Shown piece by piece: positions 8,329 to 16,916 of a DNA stretch of 64,000 nt. The DNA is from Caulobacter sp. NIBR2454 (lineage in GTDB: Bacteria; Pseudomonadota; Alphaproteobacteria; Caulobacterales; Caulobacteraceae), in assembly GCF_027474405.1 (NCBI RefSeq), contig NZ_CP114871.1, forward strand, positions 3,109,001 through 3,173,000, read 5' to 3'. The position numbers were made by a program, and so were the translations under genes. The notes under the pieces are model-generated. The model was not told where the DNA came from. It worked only from the letters and a program-made list of their open reading frames with translations, and ran no database searches. How positions within the stretch are numbered: position 1 is the first letter of the stretch; every line of letters begins with the position of its first letter.

Positions 8329-10087
8329 GGCGGGCGTAGAGGCCGCCGCTGGCCTTGAGCTGGGCGTGCTTGCCCTCCTCGACCACGCGGCCGTTCTCGA
8401 ACACCAGGATGCGATCGGCGTCGCGGATGGTCGACAGGCGGTGGGCGATGACGATGGTGGTGCGGCCGGCCATCAGGGCTTCGGTCGCGGCCTGGACCTG
8501 AACCTCGGTCTCCACGTCGAGCGATGAGGTCGCCTCGTCCAGCACCAGGATCGGGGCGTCGGCCAGGAAGGCGCGGGCGATGGCCACGCGCTGGCGTTCG
8601 CCGCCCGACAGCTTCACGCCGCGCTCGCCCACCAGGGTGTCGTAGCCGAGCGGCAGTCGACTGATGAAGTCGTGGGCGCGGGCGCGCTTGGCGGCCTCGA
8701 CGATATCCTCCATGGGCGCGTCCGGGCGGGCGTAGGCGATATTCTCGGCGATGGAGCGGTGGAACAGGGCCGGGTCCTGGGGAACCAGAGCGATGGCCTG
8801 ACGCAGGGAATTCTGGGTGACCTTCGACACGTCCTGGCCGTCGATCAGGATGCGCCCGCCCTGCAGGTCATAGAGGCGCTGGACCAGCTTGACGAAAGTG
8901 GACTTGCCGGCCCCCGTGGCGCCGACCAGGGCCACCCGCTCGCCCGGAGCGATGACCAGCGAGAAGTCATCGTACAGCGGCAGCTCGGCGCCCTTGTAGC
9001 CGAAGGTCACGCGGTCGAAGACGATGGTCCCGCGGCCGGGGGTGAAGGTGGAAGCGTCGGACGCATCGGGAACCTGTGGAGCCTCCAAGGCGTAGGCCGC
9101 CACGTCCTGGGCGTCGTCCAGGCCCTTTTGCATCATGCGAACGTTCTCGCCGATGTTGCGCAGATAGCCGCTCATCAGCATGAAGGCGGTGATGGCGAAG
9201 GCGACATCGCCTGGGGTCGCGCGGCCCTGCGACCACAGCCAGACCATCAGCCCCGACAGACCCGCCTGCAGTGCCACCAGCATCATGCTGTGGATCAGCC
9301 AGACATCGACGAAGCGGTTCCAGGTCACGACCACCGCCTCGGCCCAGGCGCGGGTGACGTCGCCCAGGCGGGCCTGCTCGCGGGTCTCGGCGCCGAAGCT
9401 CTTCACGGTGGGGTTGGCGGAGACCGCGTCGGCCATTGCGGCCCCGATCTTGGAGTCCAAGGCCGTGGATTTCAGGTTGTAGGGCCGCACGTACCAGGTG
9501 GCGAAGGTCAGGTTTGAGATCAGATAGAGGGTCACCACGATGAGCGAGAACAGGCCCACGATCGGCCAGCGAAGGCCCATCATCACCGACAGGCCGAGCA
9601 GCACGAGCACCGCCGGGCCAAGCATCAGGACCACCGCGTCCGAGACACTGTCATAGCCCCACATGGCGCGGGTCAGGCGGCGCACCGTGGCGCCCGCGAA
9701 GTTGTCGGCGTGCCAGTCGGCGGAGAAGGACTGCACTCGCTGGAACGCCTCGTCCGTCAGCTCGCGCATGTTGCGGGCGGCCAGGACGTTCCAGAACCGG
9801 AAGGACTGGATCCGCACCAGGGTGAAGGTGAGATAGATGCCGACGAAGGCCGCCCAGGCCCACCAGACGCCGGCGCCCTGACCGGCCGGAGCCGACACCG
9901 CGTCAACCAGCCTGCCCGCCGCCCAGGGCAGGGAGAGGTCCAGAGCCACGGCGATCAGCATCAGGGTCAGGCCGCTGAAGAACAGCTTCTTTCGGCGCAG
10001 CCAGAAGCCGCCGACAAAGGCCAGGACCTGTCGGTTGCTCAGGATGCGGCGCGAGCCGTCTTCATCGTCGTCGATATCGTCGCTCAT
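8300..10087 (-). CDS. ABC exporter, fused permease and ATPase
   Basis: A 595-residue half-transporter of the ABCB type that would work as a homodimer in the inner membrane. The N-terminal 320 residues carry about six membrane helices; the ATPase domain has Walker A GATGAGKST near residue 395, signature LSGGERQRVAIARA near 495, Walker B ILVLDEATSSLD near 518 and the H-loop VIAHRLST near 550. All catalytic motifs are intact. Substrate unknown. It lies 61 bases downstream of the TetR repressor on the same strand and could be co-transcribed with it, which would tie it to drug efflux, though this is inference. Confidence 0.9.
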   Translation of the reverse strand: MSDDIDDDEDGSRRILSNRQVLAFVGGFWLRRKKLFFSGLTLMLIAVALDLSLPWAAGRLVDAVSAPAGQGAGVWWAWAAFVGIYLTFTLVRIQSFRFWNVLAARNMRELTDEAFQRVQSFSADWHADNFAGATVRRLTRAMWGYDSVSDAVVLMLGPAVLVLLGLSVMMGLRWPIVGLFSLIVVTLYLISNLTFATWYVRPYNLKSTALDSKIGAAMADAVSANPTVKSFGAETREQARLGDVTRAWAEAVVVTWNRFVDVWLIHSMMLVALQAGLSGLMVWLWSQGRATPGDVAFAITAFMLMSGYLRNIGENVRMMQKGLDDAQDVAAYALEAPQVPDASDASTFTPGRGTIVFDRVTFGYKGAELPLYDDFSLVIAPGERVALVGATGAGKSTFVKLVQRLYDLQGGRILIDGQDVSKVTQNSLRQAIALVPQDPALFHRSIAENIAYARPDAPMEDIVEAAKRARAHDFISRLPLGYDTLVGERGVKLSGGERQRVAIARAFLADAPILVLDEATSSLDVETEVQVQAATEALMAGRTTIVIAHRLSTIRDADRILVFENGRVVEEGKHAQLKASGGLYARLNAVAEGTA

Positions 10088-10148
10088 GGGAGGGCGACAG
10101 ATAGGCCCGCGGGGGCGCTACGTCACGCGCCACCCGCCGCTTTGCGCA

Positions 10149-10760
10149 TCAGCTGTGGTCGAGATGCAACCGGATCAGCCCCTTGGCGGTGCGCGCCACG
10201 GAGCGGACCGGACCGTCGCCGCCCAGGGTCACCCGCGCGCTGCACGAGCCCTCCATGAGCAGCATCAGGCCGTCGGCCAGGTCGTCGTCCTTGGCCCCGG
10301 CGGCGCGGGCCAGTTCGACCAGACGGCGATGCATCTCGCGCTTGAAGTTGACGCTGATGACCTGGGCCGGGTGGTCCTTTTCGTGCAGCTCGATGGCGGC
10401 GTTGGCCAACGGGCAGCCGTGGACATCCTGTTCGGAAGCCTTGCTCTCAAAGGCGTCGAACAGGGCTTCCAGCTTGTAGCGCGGGCAGTCGGGGCAGCCG
10501 TCGATGATGGCGTCCCACCAGATCCAGTAGTCCTTTTCCTGCTCGCGCATGACCTGCGCGATCAGGTCGTCCTTGGACGGGAAGTTTCGGTAGAGCGTCA
10601 TCTTGGTGGCGTCCGCCTCGGCGGCGATCGAGTCGACGCCGACGGCGCGGATGCCGCGCTCATAGAACATCTCTCGAGCTGTCTCGAAGATGCGGTCGCG
10701 GGCTGGCCTTTTGGACACGCCTTCCACGCTCTTTTCCCCCTCAGAATTTCTGGAACCCAT
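10149..10760 (-). CDS. tipR: TetR-family repressor, probable TipR
   Basis: A 203-residue regulator with an N-terminal TetR helix-turn-helix (RIFETAREMFYERGIRAVGVDSIAAEADATKMTLYRNFPSKDDL, about residues 17-63) and a C-terminal ligand-binding helical domain with several cysteines (CPDCPRY, HGCPLANA). It is divergent from a membrane fusion/RND/NodT operon exactly as TipR is in Caulobacter crescentus, where TipR represses acrAB2-nodT. The orthology is inferred from layout and genus. Start: ATG at 10760 with GAGG 9 bases upstream. Two similar palindromes in the shared 246-base region are its likely targets, implying autoregulation. Confidence 0.82.
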   Translation of the reverse strand: MGSRNSEGEKSVEGVSKRPARDRIFETAREMFYERGIRAVGVDSIAAEADATKMTLYRNFPSKDDLIAQVMREQEKDYWIWWDAIIDGCPDCPRYKLEALFDAFESKASEQDVHGCPLANAAIELHEKDHPAQVISVNFKREMHRRLVELARAAGAKDDDLADGLMLLMEGSCSARVTLGGDGPVRSVARTAKGLIRLHLDHS

Positions 10761-10775
10761 TTTTGTGGCCTCATC

Positions 10776-10804
10776 TTGACGTGAGAGTGACCGGTCAGTA
10801 TCTC
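10776..10804 (+). promoter_or_regulatory. Predicted promoter of the acrAB-nodT operon
   Basis: TTGACGT at 10776-10782 is a perfect match to the Caulobacter housekeeping -35 (TTGACgS); 17 bases after TTGACG comes TATCTC at 10799-10804 as a -10 element. The upstream TetR operator candidate lies inside the spacer. The resulting leader would be close to 200 bases. Confidence 0.5.
10787..10802. promoter_or_regulatory. Candidate TipR operator 1
   Basis: Contains the perfect palindrome TGACCGGTCA (10788-10797). Read on the minus strand, the 16 bases 10802-10787 match operator 2 at 12 of 16 positions (shared GATACYGAMCGGT). It sits between the -35 and -10 of the predicted pump promoter, an ideal place for repression. 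Confidence 0.6.
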
Positions 10805-10814
10805 TCGTAACGAG

Positions 10815-10830
10815 GATACCGAACGGTATC
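10815..10830. promoter_or_regulatory. Candidate TipR operator 2
   Basis: GATACCG-AA-CGGTATC, with perfect 7-base inverted arms. It lies just past the predicted transcription start of the efflux operon and is centred 28 bases from operator 1. Confidence 0.6.
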
Positions 10831-11006
10831 GTCACATAACGTACATCGGCTTTTGTTCGGCCAAGGTCAAGCACAGCCGCTGCGACAATTTCCTTCCCGC
10901 CCTCCGCACAGGTCGGAACCAGACAAAAAGAGCCCGGACGGACCAATCCGCCGGGGATGAAACCGCGCAATCTCTCGACAACTCACAGGCCAGGACCCTC
11001 CCCCCA

Positions 11007-12191
11007 ATGCGCCTCCGCCCCATCCTCACCTCTTTCGCCGGCCTCGCCGCCATGGCCGTGCTGGCCGCATGCAGCGCGGAGGCCCAACAAGAAGCCGCGC
11101 CGCCCCCGCCGCAGGTCGCGGTCACCGACGTGGCCTTCAAGAACCTTCGCCAATGGGACGACTTCACCGGCCGTCTGGAAGCCATCGAGAGCGTCGCCAT
11201 CAATCCGCGCGTCGGCGGCTACATCGACAGCATCGGCTTCCAGGAGGGCGCCCGCGTCCGCAAGGGCCAGGTGCTGTTCCAGATCGATCCGCGTCCGTTC
11301 CAGGCCGAGGTCAACCGCCTGGCCGCCGAAGTGGACCGCAGCCGCGCCCAGCTTGAGCTGGCCACCGCCAACAAGGAGCGCGGCCGTCGCCTGCTGGACC
11401 AGAACGCCGTCGCCCAGAGCGAGTTCGAGCGTCTGGAAGCGGAAGAAAAGTCGGCTCGCGCCAACGTCGCCGCCGCCCAGGCCGGCTTGCAGTCGGCCCG
11501 CCTGAACCTGGAGTTCACCCGCGTGGTCTCGCCCATCGACGGGCGGGTCTCCAAGGCCCTGATCACCCGGGGCAATCTGGTGACCAACGGCAGCCTGCTG
11601 ACCACCGTGGTGTCGGACACCCCGATCTTCGCGGCGTTCAACGCCGACGAGCAGACCTTCCTGAAGTACGCCTCGGCCGAACGCGGCAAGCAGAGCCCGG
11701 TCTATCTGGGCCTGATGACCGAGGAGGGCTATCCGCACAAAGGCCAGCTGCACTTCATCGACAACGCCATCGACGCGCGCAGCGGCACGATCAGCGGGCG
11801 GGCGATCTTCGCCAATGCCGACGGCCGGTTCACGCCGGGCTTGTTCGCGCGCATCCGCATGGTCAGCGCCGCGTCGGAAAACGTGGCCCTGGTGCCTGAC
11901 CGCGCCATCGCGACCGACCTTGGCAAGCGCTACGTGATGGTGGTCGGGGCCGACAACAAGGCCCAGTACCGCCCTGTGACCCTCGGTCCGCTGGCCGGCG
12001 GCCTGCGCATCGTCCGCCAGGGCCTGAAGCCCGGCGACAAGGTGATCACCGCCGGACTGCAGAAGGTGCGCCCCGGCGACACCGTGAAGGCCGTCAAGGC
12101 GCCCGCGCCCGACTTCGCCGGCGATCTCGCCCAGCTCGAAACAACCGCACGCCAGGTGGCCCAGATCGCCCCGGCCGGCGGCCAGAACTAG
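11007..12191 (+). CDS. acrA: RND efflux periplasmic adaptor (AcrA-like)
   Basis: Membrane fusion protein, 394 residues, linking the inner-membrane pump to the outer-membrane channel. Signal peptide with lipobox (AVLAAC, cysteine near residue 22) predicts a lipoprotein. Then a lipoyl half-motif (INPRVGGYIDSIGFQEGARVRKGQVLFQID), a coiled-coil hairpin (about residues 95-165), the second lipoyl half (VVSPIDGRVSKALIT) and beta-barrel and membrane-proximal domains. First gene of the efflux operon; 30 bases precede the pump gene. Regulated by the divergent TetR repressor. Confidence 0.93.
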   Translation: MRLRPILTSFAGLAAMAVLAACSAEAQQEAAPPPPQVAVTDVAFKNLRQWDDFTGRLEAIESVAINPRVGGYIDSIGFQEGARVRKGQVLFQIDPRPFQAEVNRLAAEVDRSRAQLELATANKERGRRLLDQNAVAQSEFERLEAEEKSARANVAAAQAGLQSARLNLEFTRVVSPIDGRVSKALITRGNLVTNGSLLTTVVSDTPIFAAFNADEQTFLKYASAERGKQSPVYLGLMTEEGYPHKGQLHFIDNAIDARSGTISGRAIFANADGRFTPGLFARIRMVSAASENVALVPDRAIATDLGKRYVMVVGADNKAQYRPVTLGPLAGGLRIVRQGLKPGDKVITAGLQKVRPGDTVKAVKAPAPDFAGDLAQLETTARQVAQIAPAGGQN

Positions 12192-12221
12192 ACACCCCGA
12201 GCCTTAAGGGGGCTTTCCAAA

Positions 12222-15200
12222 ATGAACTTCTCAAAGTTCTTCGTGAACAGGCCGCGGTTCGCCGCGGTGCTGTCGATCGTCATCTTCATCGCGGGCCTGG
12301 TGTCGCTGCCGGCCCTGCCGATCAGCGAATATCCCGAGGTCGTGCCGCCCACCGTCGTGGTGCGGGCCGCCTATCCGGGGGCCAACCCTTCCGTCATCGG
12401 CCAGACCGTGGCCGCGCCTCTCGAACAGTCGATCAACGGCGTCGAGGGGATGCTCTATCAGTCGTCGCAATCGGCGGCCGACGGGGTCATGACCCTGACC
12501 GTCACCTTCGCCCTGGGCACCGATCTCGATCAGGCCCAGGTGCAGGTGCAGAACCGCGTGGCCCAGGCCTTGCCCAAGCTGCCCCAGGAGGTCCAGCGCA
12601 TCGGGGTGACCACCACCAAGGCGTCGCCCGACTTGACGCTGGTGGTCCACCTGACCTCGCCGGACAATCGCTATGACACGCTGTATCTGAGCAACTACGC
12701 CCAGCTGAACATCAAGGATCGCCTGGCCCGTATCGAGGGCGTGGGCGACGTGCAGATCTTCGGCTCGGGCGCCTATTCGATGCGCGTCTGGCTGGACCCC
12801 GATCGTCTGGCCGCCCTGAGCATGACGGCGGGCGACGTGGTCCGCGCCCTGCGCGAGCAGAACGTCCAGGTGGCCGCCGGCCAGCTCGGCGCCCCGCCCA
12901 CCCCCGGCATGTCGGACTTCCAGCTTTCGGTGAACGCCCCCGGGCGTCTGCAGGACGAGCAGCAGTTCGGCGACGTCATCGTCCGCGCCGGGAACGACGG
13001 CCAGATCACCCGCCTGCGCGACGTGGCCCGCATCGAGCTGGGCTCCAACACCTATGCCCTGCGCGCCCTGCTGGACAACAAGCAGGCCGCCGCCATGCCC
13101 GTCTTCCAGCGCCCGGGCTCCAACGCCCTGGAAATGGCCGGAAACGTCAAGGCGACCATGGAGGAGCTCTCCAAGGAGTTCCCCGAAGGCGTGAAGTACG
13201 AGATCGTCTACGACACCACCGCCTTCGTGCAGGAGTCGATCGACTCGGTCGTCCACACCCTGGTCGAGGCCCTGATCCTGGTGGTCATCGTGGTGGTGGT
13301 CTTCCTGCAAGGCTGGCGCGCGTCGATCATTCCGCTGCTGGCGGTGCCGGTGTCGCTGATCGGCACCTTCGCGATCATGCTGATGCTGGGCTTTGGCCTG
13401 AACGCCCTGACCCTGTTCGGCCTGGTGCTGGCCATCGGCATCGTGGTCGATGACGCCATCGTCGTGGTCGAGAACGTGGAGCGTCACATCGCCGACGGGC
13501 TCAGCCCGCCGGAAGCCACCCGCAAGGCCATGTCCGAAGTGACCGGGCCGATCATCGCGGTGGCCCTGGTGCTGTGCGCCGTGTTCATCCCCGCCGCCTT
13601 CATCAGCGGCCTGACCGGCCAGTTCTATCGTCAGTTCGCCCTGACCATCGCCATCTCGACGGTGATCTCGGCCATCAACTCCCTGACCCTGTCGCCGGCC
13701 CTGGCCGCCGTCCTTCTGCAGCCGCACGGCGCCAAGAAGGACCGCTTCCAGCAACTGATCGACCGGGCGCTTGGCTGGTTCTTCGGGCCGTTCAACCACT
13801 ACTTCGGCCGCGCCTCGAACGGCTATGTGAAGGGCGTGTCCAAGATGCTGGGCAAGTCCAGCGTCGCCCTGGTCGTCTATGGCGGCCTGGTGCTGCTGAC
13901 GGTCTTCGCCTTCGCCAAGACCCCCGGCGGCTTCGTGCCGCAGCAGGACAAGGCCTATGTCGTCTCGATGATCCAGCTGCCCGACGCGGCGTCGCTGGAC
14001 CGCACCGAGGCGGTGGTGCGCCAGGTGACCGACATCGGCCTGAAGACCCCCGGCGTATCCCACGCCGTGGCCTTCCCCGGCCTGTCGATCAACGGCTTCA
14101 TCAACAGCCCCAACTCCGCCGTGGTGTTCTTCACCCTGGAGGACTTCAAGTCCCGCCGCGGGCATGAGAAATCCATGGAGACCATCGTCGGCTCGCTGAA
14201 CGGCCAGCTGGCGCAGGTCGCCGACGCCCAGATCGCCGTCTTCCCGCCCCCGTCCGTCCAGGGCCTGGGCACCATCGGCGGCTTCCGCATGCAGATCGTC
14301 GACAAGGCGGGCCTGGGTTCGGACGAGCTGTACAAGGAGACCCAGAACCTGATCGCCAAGGCGCAGAAGGATCCGGCCCTGGCCGGCGTCTTCTCCAGCT
14401 ATCAGGTGGGCGTGCCCAAGATCGAGGCCGACATCGACCGCGAGAAGGCCCGCGCCGCCGGCGTGTCCCTGACCGACCTGTTCGAGACCATGCAGGTCTA
14501 TCTGGGCTCGCTGTACGTGAACGACTTCAACCGCTTTGGCCGCACCTACGAGGTCAACGTCCAGGCCGACCAGCGCTTCCGCCTGCAGCCCGAGCAAATG
14601 CTGCGGCTGCAGACCCGGAACGGCGACGGCCAGATGATCCCCCTGGGCAGCTTCGTGAGCTTCAAAGAGGGCACGGGTCCGGACCGCGAGATGCACTACA
14701 ACGGTCTGCTGACCGCCGAGATCAACGGCGGCCCGGCGCCGGGCTTCTCCACCGGCCAGGCCCAGGCGGCGCTGGAAAAACTCGCCGCCGAAGAACTGCC
14801 CAACGGCATGGGCTTCGAATGGACCGAGCTGACCTATCAGCAGATCCTGGCGGGCAACACGGCGGTCTTCATCTTCCCGCTGTGCGTGCTGCTGGCCTTC
14901 CTGGTGCTGGTCGCCCAGTACGAGAGCTGGAGCCTGCCGCTGGTGGTCATCCTGATCGTGCCGATGACCCTGCTGTCGGCCCTGGGCGGGGTGTTCCTGA
15001 CCCAAGGCGACAACAACATCTTCACCCAGATCGGGCTGATCGTGCTGGTGGGGCTGGCGTGTAAGAACGCCATCCTGATCGTGGAGTTCGCCCGCGAGCG
15101 GGAGATGCATGGCGACAGTCCGCTTCAGGCGGTCCTGGAAGCCTGCCGCCTGCGCCTGCGTCCGATCCTGATGACCTCGATCGCCTTCATCATGGGGGTC

Positions 15201-15401
15201 TATCCCCTGGTGGTGTCGCACGGGGCCGGGGCGGAGATGCGCCAAGCCATGGGCGTGGCGGTGTTCAGCGGCATGATCGGCGTGACCTTCTTCGGCCTGC
15301 TGCTGACCCCCGTCTTCTACTACGTCATCCGCCGCTTCACGGCCCGCAAGGCCGTGCCCGCCGCCACCGTGGCGGAGCCCGAAGCGCAAGCCTCGCACTA
15401 G
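12222..15401 (+). CDS. acrB: RND multidrug efflux pump (AcrB/MexF-like)
   Basis: Proton-driven inner-membrane drug transporter of the HAE1 family, 1059 residues, close to the usual length. N-terminus MNFSKFFVNRPRFAAVLSIV; first helix block near 340-550 includes the proton-relay motif GIVVDDAIVVVENVERH (paired aspartates, near residue 405); second block near 870-1040 has GLACKNAILIVEFA with the relay lysine. Two large periplasmic loops are present. It works as a trimer with the adaptor and NodT-type channel encoded on either side. The LRLRPILMTSIAFIMGV segment is typical. No frameshift seen. Confidence 0.95.
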   Translation: MNFSKFFVNRPRFAAVLSIVIFIAGLVSLPALPISEYPEVVPPTVVVRAAYPGANPSVIGQTVAAPLEQSINGVEGMLYQSSQSAADGVMTLTVTFALGTDLDQAQVQVQNRVAQALPKLPQEVQRIGVTTTKASPDLTLVVHLTSPDNRYDTLYLSNYAQLNIKDRLARIEGVGDVQIFGSGAYSMRVWLDPDRLAALSMTAGDVVRALREQNVQVAAGQLGAPPTPGMSDFQLSVNAPGRLQDEQQFGDVIVRAGNDGQITRLRDVARIELGSNTYALRALLDNKQAAAMPVFQRPGSNALEMAGNVKATMEELSKEFPEGVKYEIVYDTTAFVQESIDSVVHTLVEALILVVIVVVVFLQGWRASIIPLLAVPVSLIGTFAIMLMLGFGLNALTLFGLVLAIGIVVDDAIVVVENVERHIADGLSPPEATRKAMSEVTGPIIAVALVLCAVFIPAAFISGLTGQFYRQFALTIAISTVISAINSLTLSPALAAVLLQPHGAKKDRFQQLIDRALGWFFGPFNHYFGRASNGYVKGVSKMLGKSSVALVVYGGLVLLTVFAFAKTPGGFVPQQDKAYVVSMIQLPDAASLDRTEAVVRQVTDIGLKTPGVSHAVAFPGLSINGFINSPNSAVVFFTLEDFKSRRGHEKSMETIVGSLNGQLAQVADAQIAVFPPPSVQGLGTIGGFRMQIVDKAGLGSDELYKETQNLIAKAQKDPALAGVFSSYQVGVPKIEADIDREKARAAGVSLTDLFETMQVYLGSLYVNDFNRFGRTYEVNVQADQRFRLQPEQMLRLQTRNGDGQMIPLGSFVSFKEGTGPDREMHYNGLLTAEINGGPAPGFSTGQAQAALEKLAAEELPNGMGFEWTELTYQQILAGNTAVFIFPLCVLLAFLVLVAQYESWSLPLVVILIVPMTLLSALGGVFLTQGDNNIFTQIGLIVLVGLACKNAILIVEFAREREMHGDSPLQAVLEACRLRLRPILMTSIAFIMGVYPLVVSHGAGAEMRQAMGVAVFSGMIGVTFFGLLLTPVFYYVIRRFTARKAVPAATVAEPEAQASH

Positions 15402-15416
15402 GTCCGGAGAAAACTC

Positions 15417-16832
15417 ATGACCTTGTTCCGCACCAACATGTTTCGGGCCGCTCTCGTCGCCGGCGCCAGCCTGATGGCTGTCGCTTGCGCCGTGGGCCCC
15501 GACTTCAAGGCGCCGGCCGTCGCGCCGGTGGCCTACCAGAACGCCGACCCGCAGATCTTCGTCACCACGGCCAATCCCGAGGCCGAGTGGTGGAAGGGTT
15601 TCGAGGACCCCATCCTCGACTCCCTGGTCCTGCAGGCGCTGGGCGACAACCTGGACCTGCGCATCGCCCTGGCCCGGGTGTCGGAAGCCCGCGCCCTGTT
15701 CACCGATGCGCGGCTTGACCAGCTGCCCCGTGTGACCACCAGCGGGACCTATTCGGTCGCCAAGCAGCAGACGCCCGCGGGCAGTCCCCGCGTGGAGACC
15801 GACGCTTGGCAGGCGGGCTTCGACGCCGGCTGGGAGATCGACCTGTTCGGCCGGGTGCGCCGTGGCGTCGAGGCGGCGCGCGCCGACCTGGGCGCCGCCG
15901 ACGCCGACCTGCGCGACGTGCAGGTGACCGTCGCCGCGGAGGTGGCCCGCAACTACTTCGAGCTGCGCGGGGCGCAAGAGCGGCTGGCCGTGGCTCGCCG
16001 CAACCTGGAGACCCAGCGCGAGACTGTGCGCCTGACCCAGGTGCGCTTCGACGTGGGTCGCGGCGACGCCATCGACGTGGCCAGCGCCACGGCCCGGATG
16101 AAGGCGACCGAGGCGGCCATCCCCGTCCTGGTCACCGCCGAGACGCGGGCCAACTATCGCCTCGCCGTCCTGACCGGCCAGCGACCGGGCGCGCTGGACA
16201 GCCTGCTGGTCGCGCGGACGGAAGAGACCAGGCCGCTCATCAAGGCGCTGAACATCGGCGACGCGGGCGAACTGCTGCGCCGACGTCCGGACGTGCAGGC
16301 GGCCGAGCGTCGTCTGGCCGGCCAGACGGCCCGGGTGGGCGTGGCCACCGCCGACCTGTTCCCGCGGGTCAGCGTCACCGGTTTCGTGGGCTTCCTGTCG
16401 GGGAACTTCTCCTCGCTGGGGAACTCCGGGACCGGGGCCTGGGCGGTGGCGCCGACGGTCAGCTGGCCGGGCCTGGACTTCGGCGGCGCCCGCGCGCGGC
16501 TGAAGGCGCAGGAGGCCCGCGAGGAAGCCAGCCTGGCGGCCTATGACCAGACCGTGCTGCGCGCGCTGGAGGACCTGGAGAACGCCCTGGTCGCCTATCG
16601 CCAGCAGCAGGCCCAGCTCTACAGCCTGACCGAGCAGGCCAGCGCCTCGCGCCGGGCGGCCGAACTGGCGCGGGTGCAGTACCGCGAGGGGGGCATCGAC
16701 TTCCTGGTGCTGCTCGACGCCGAGCGCACCCTGTTGGCGGCGGAGGACGCGCTCAGCGTCGCCGAGACGGGCGTGAATACGAACGTCGTCGCCATCTACA
16801 AGGCCCTGGGCGGGGGCTGGACTCCCGCCTGA
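15417..16832 (+). CDS. nodT: Outer-membrane efflux lipoprotein, NodT family
   Basis: TolC-like channel of the tripartite pump, 471 residues. N-terminal signal with lipobox (LMAVAC, cysteine near residue 24) followed by the AVGPDFKAPAV start typical of NodT proteins. Two OEP repeats are visible, each with a long helical hairpin (near 80-250 and 275-460), with RRRPDVQAAERRLAGQTARVGVATADLFPRVSVTG marking the start of the second. It is 15 bases downstream of acrB and ends the operon just before a strong stem-loop. Confidence 0.93.
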   Translation: MTLFRTNMFRAALVAGASLMAVACAVGPDFKAPAVAPVAYQNADPQIFVTTANPEAEWWKGFEDPILDSLVLQALGDNLDLRIALARVSEARALFTDARLDQLPRVTTSGTYSVAKQQTPAGSPRVETDAWQAGFDAGWEIDLFGRVRRGVEAARADLGAADADLRDVQVTVAAEVARNYFELRGAQERLAVARRNLETQRETVRLTQVRFDVGRGDAIDVASATARMKATEAAIPVLVTAETRANYRLAVLTGQRPGALDSLLVARTEETRPLIKALNIGDAGELLRRRPDVQAAERRLAGQTARVGVATADLFPRVSVTGFVGFLSGNFSSLGNSGTGAWAVAPTVSWPGLDFGGARARLKAQEAREEASLAAYDQTVLRALEDLENALVAYRQQQAQLYSLTEQASASRRAAELARVQYREGGIDFLVLLDAERTLLAAEDALSVAETGVNTNVVAIYKALGGGWTPA

Positions 16833-16837
16833 GCAAA

Positions 16838-16877
16838 GTCTGCGCGGGCGTTTGTCCCCAGCCACGTCCGCGCAGAC
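16838..16877 (+). terminator. Stem-loop after nodT
   Basis: Perfect 10-base inverted repeat GTCTGCGCGG / CCGCGCAGAC with a 20-base loop right after the nodT stop, followed by a short T-containing stretch. Probable operon terminator; the tail is not a clean T-run. Confidence 0.5.
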
Positions 16878-16916
16878 ACCTATTTTCACAAGACTGACAT
16901 CGGCTAAGGTTCGCCC

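Noticed and set aside
12231..16889. A 1552-codon open frame antisense to acrB and nodT
   Set aside because: Low-complexity Gln/Gly/His/Arg-rich translation with no motifs, fully opposite three well-supported genes; an artefact of high GC third positions.
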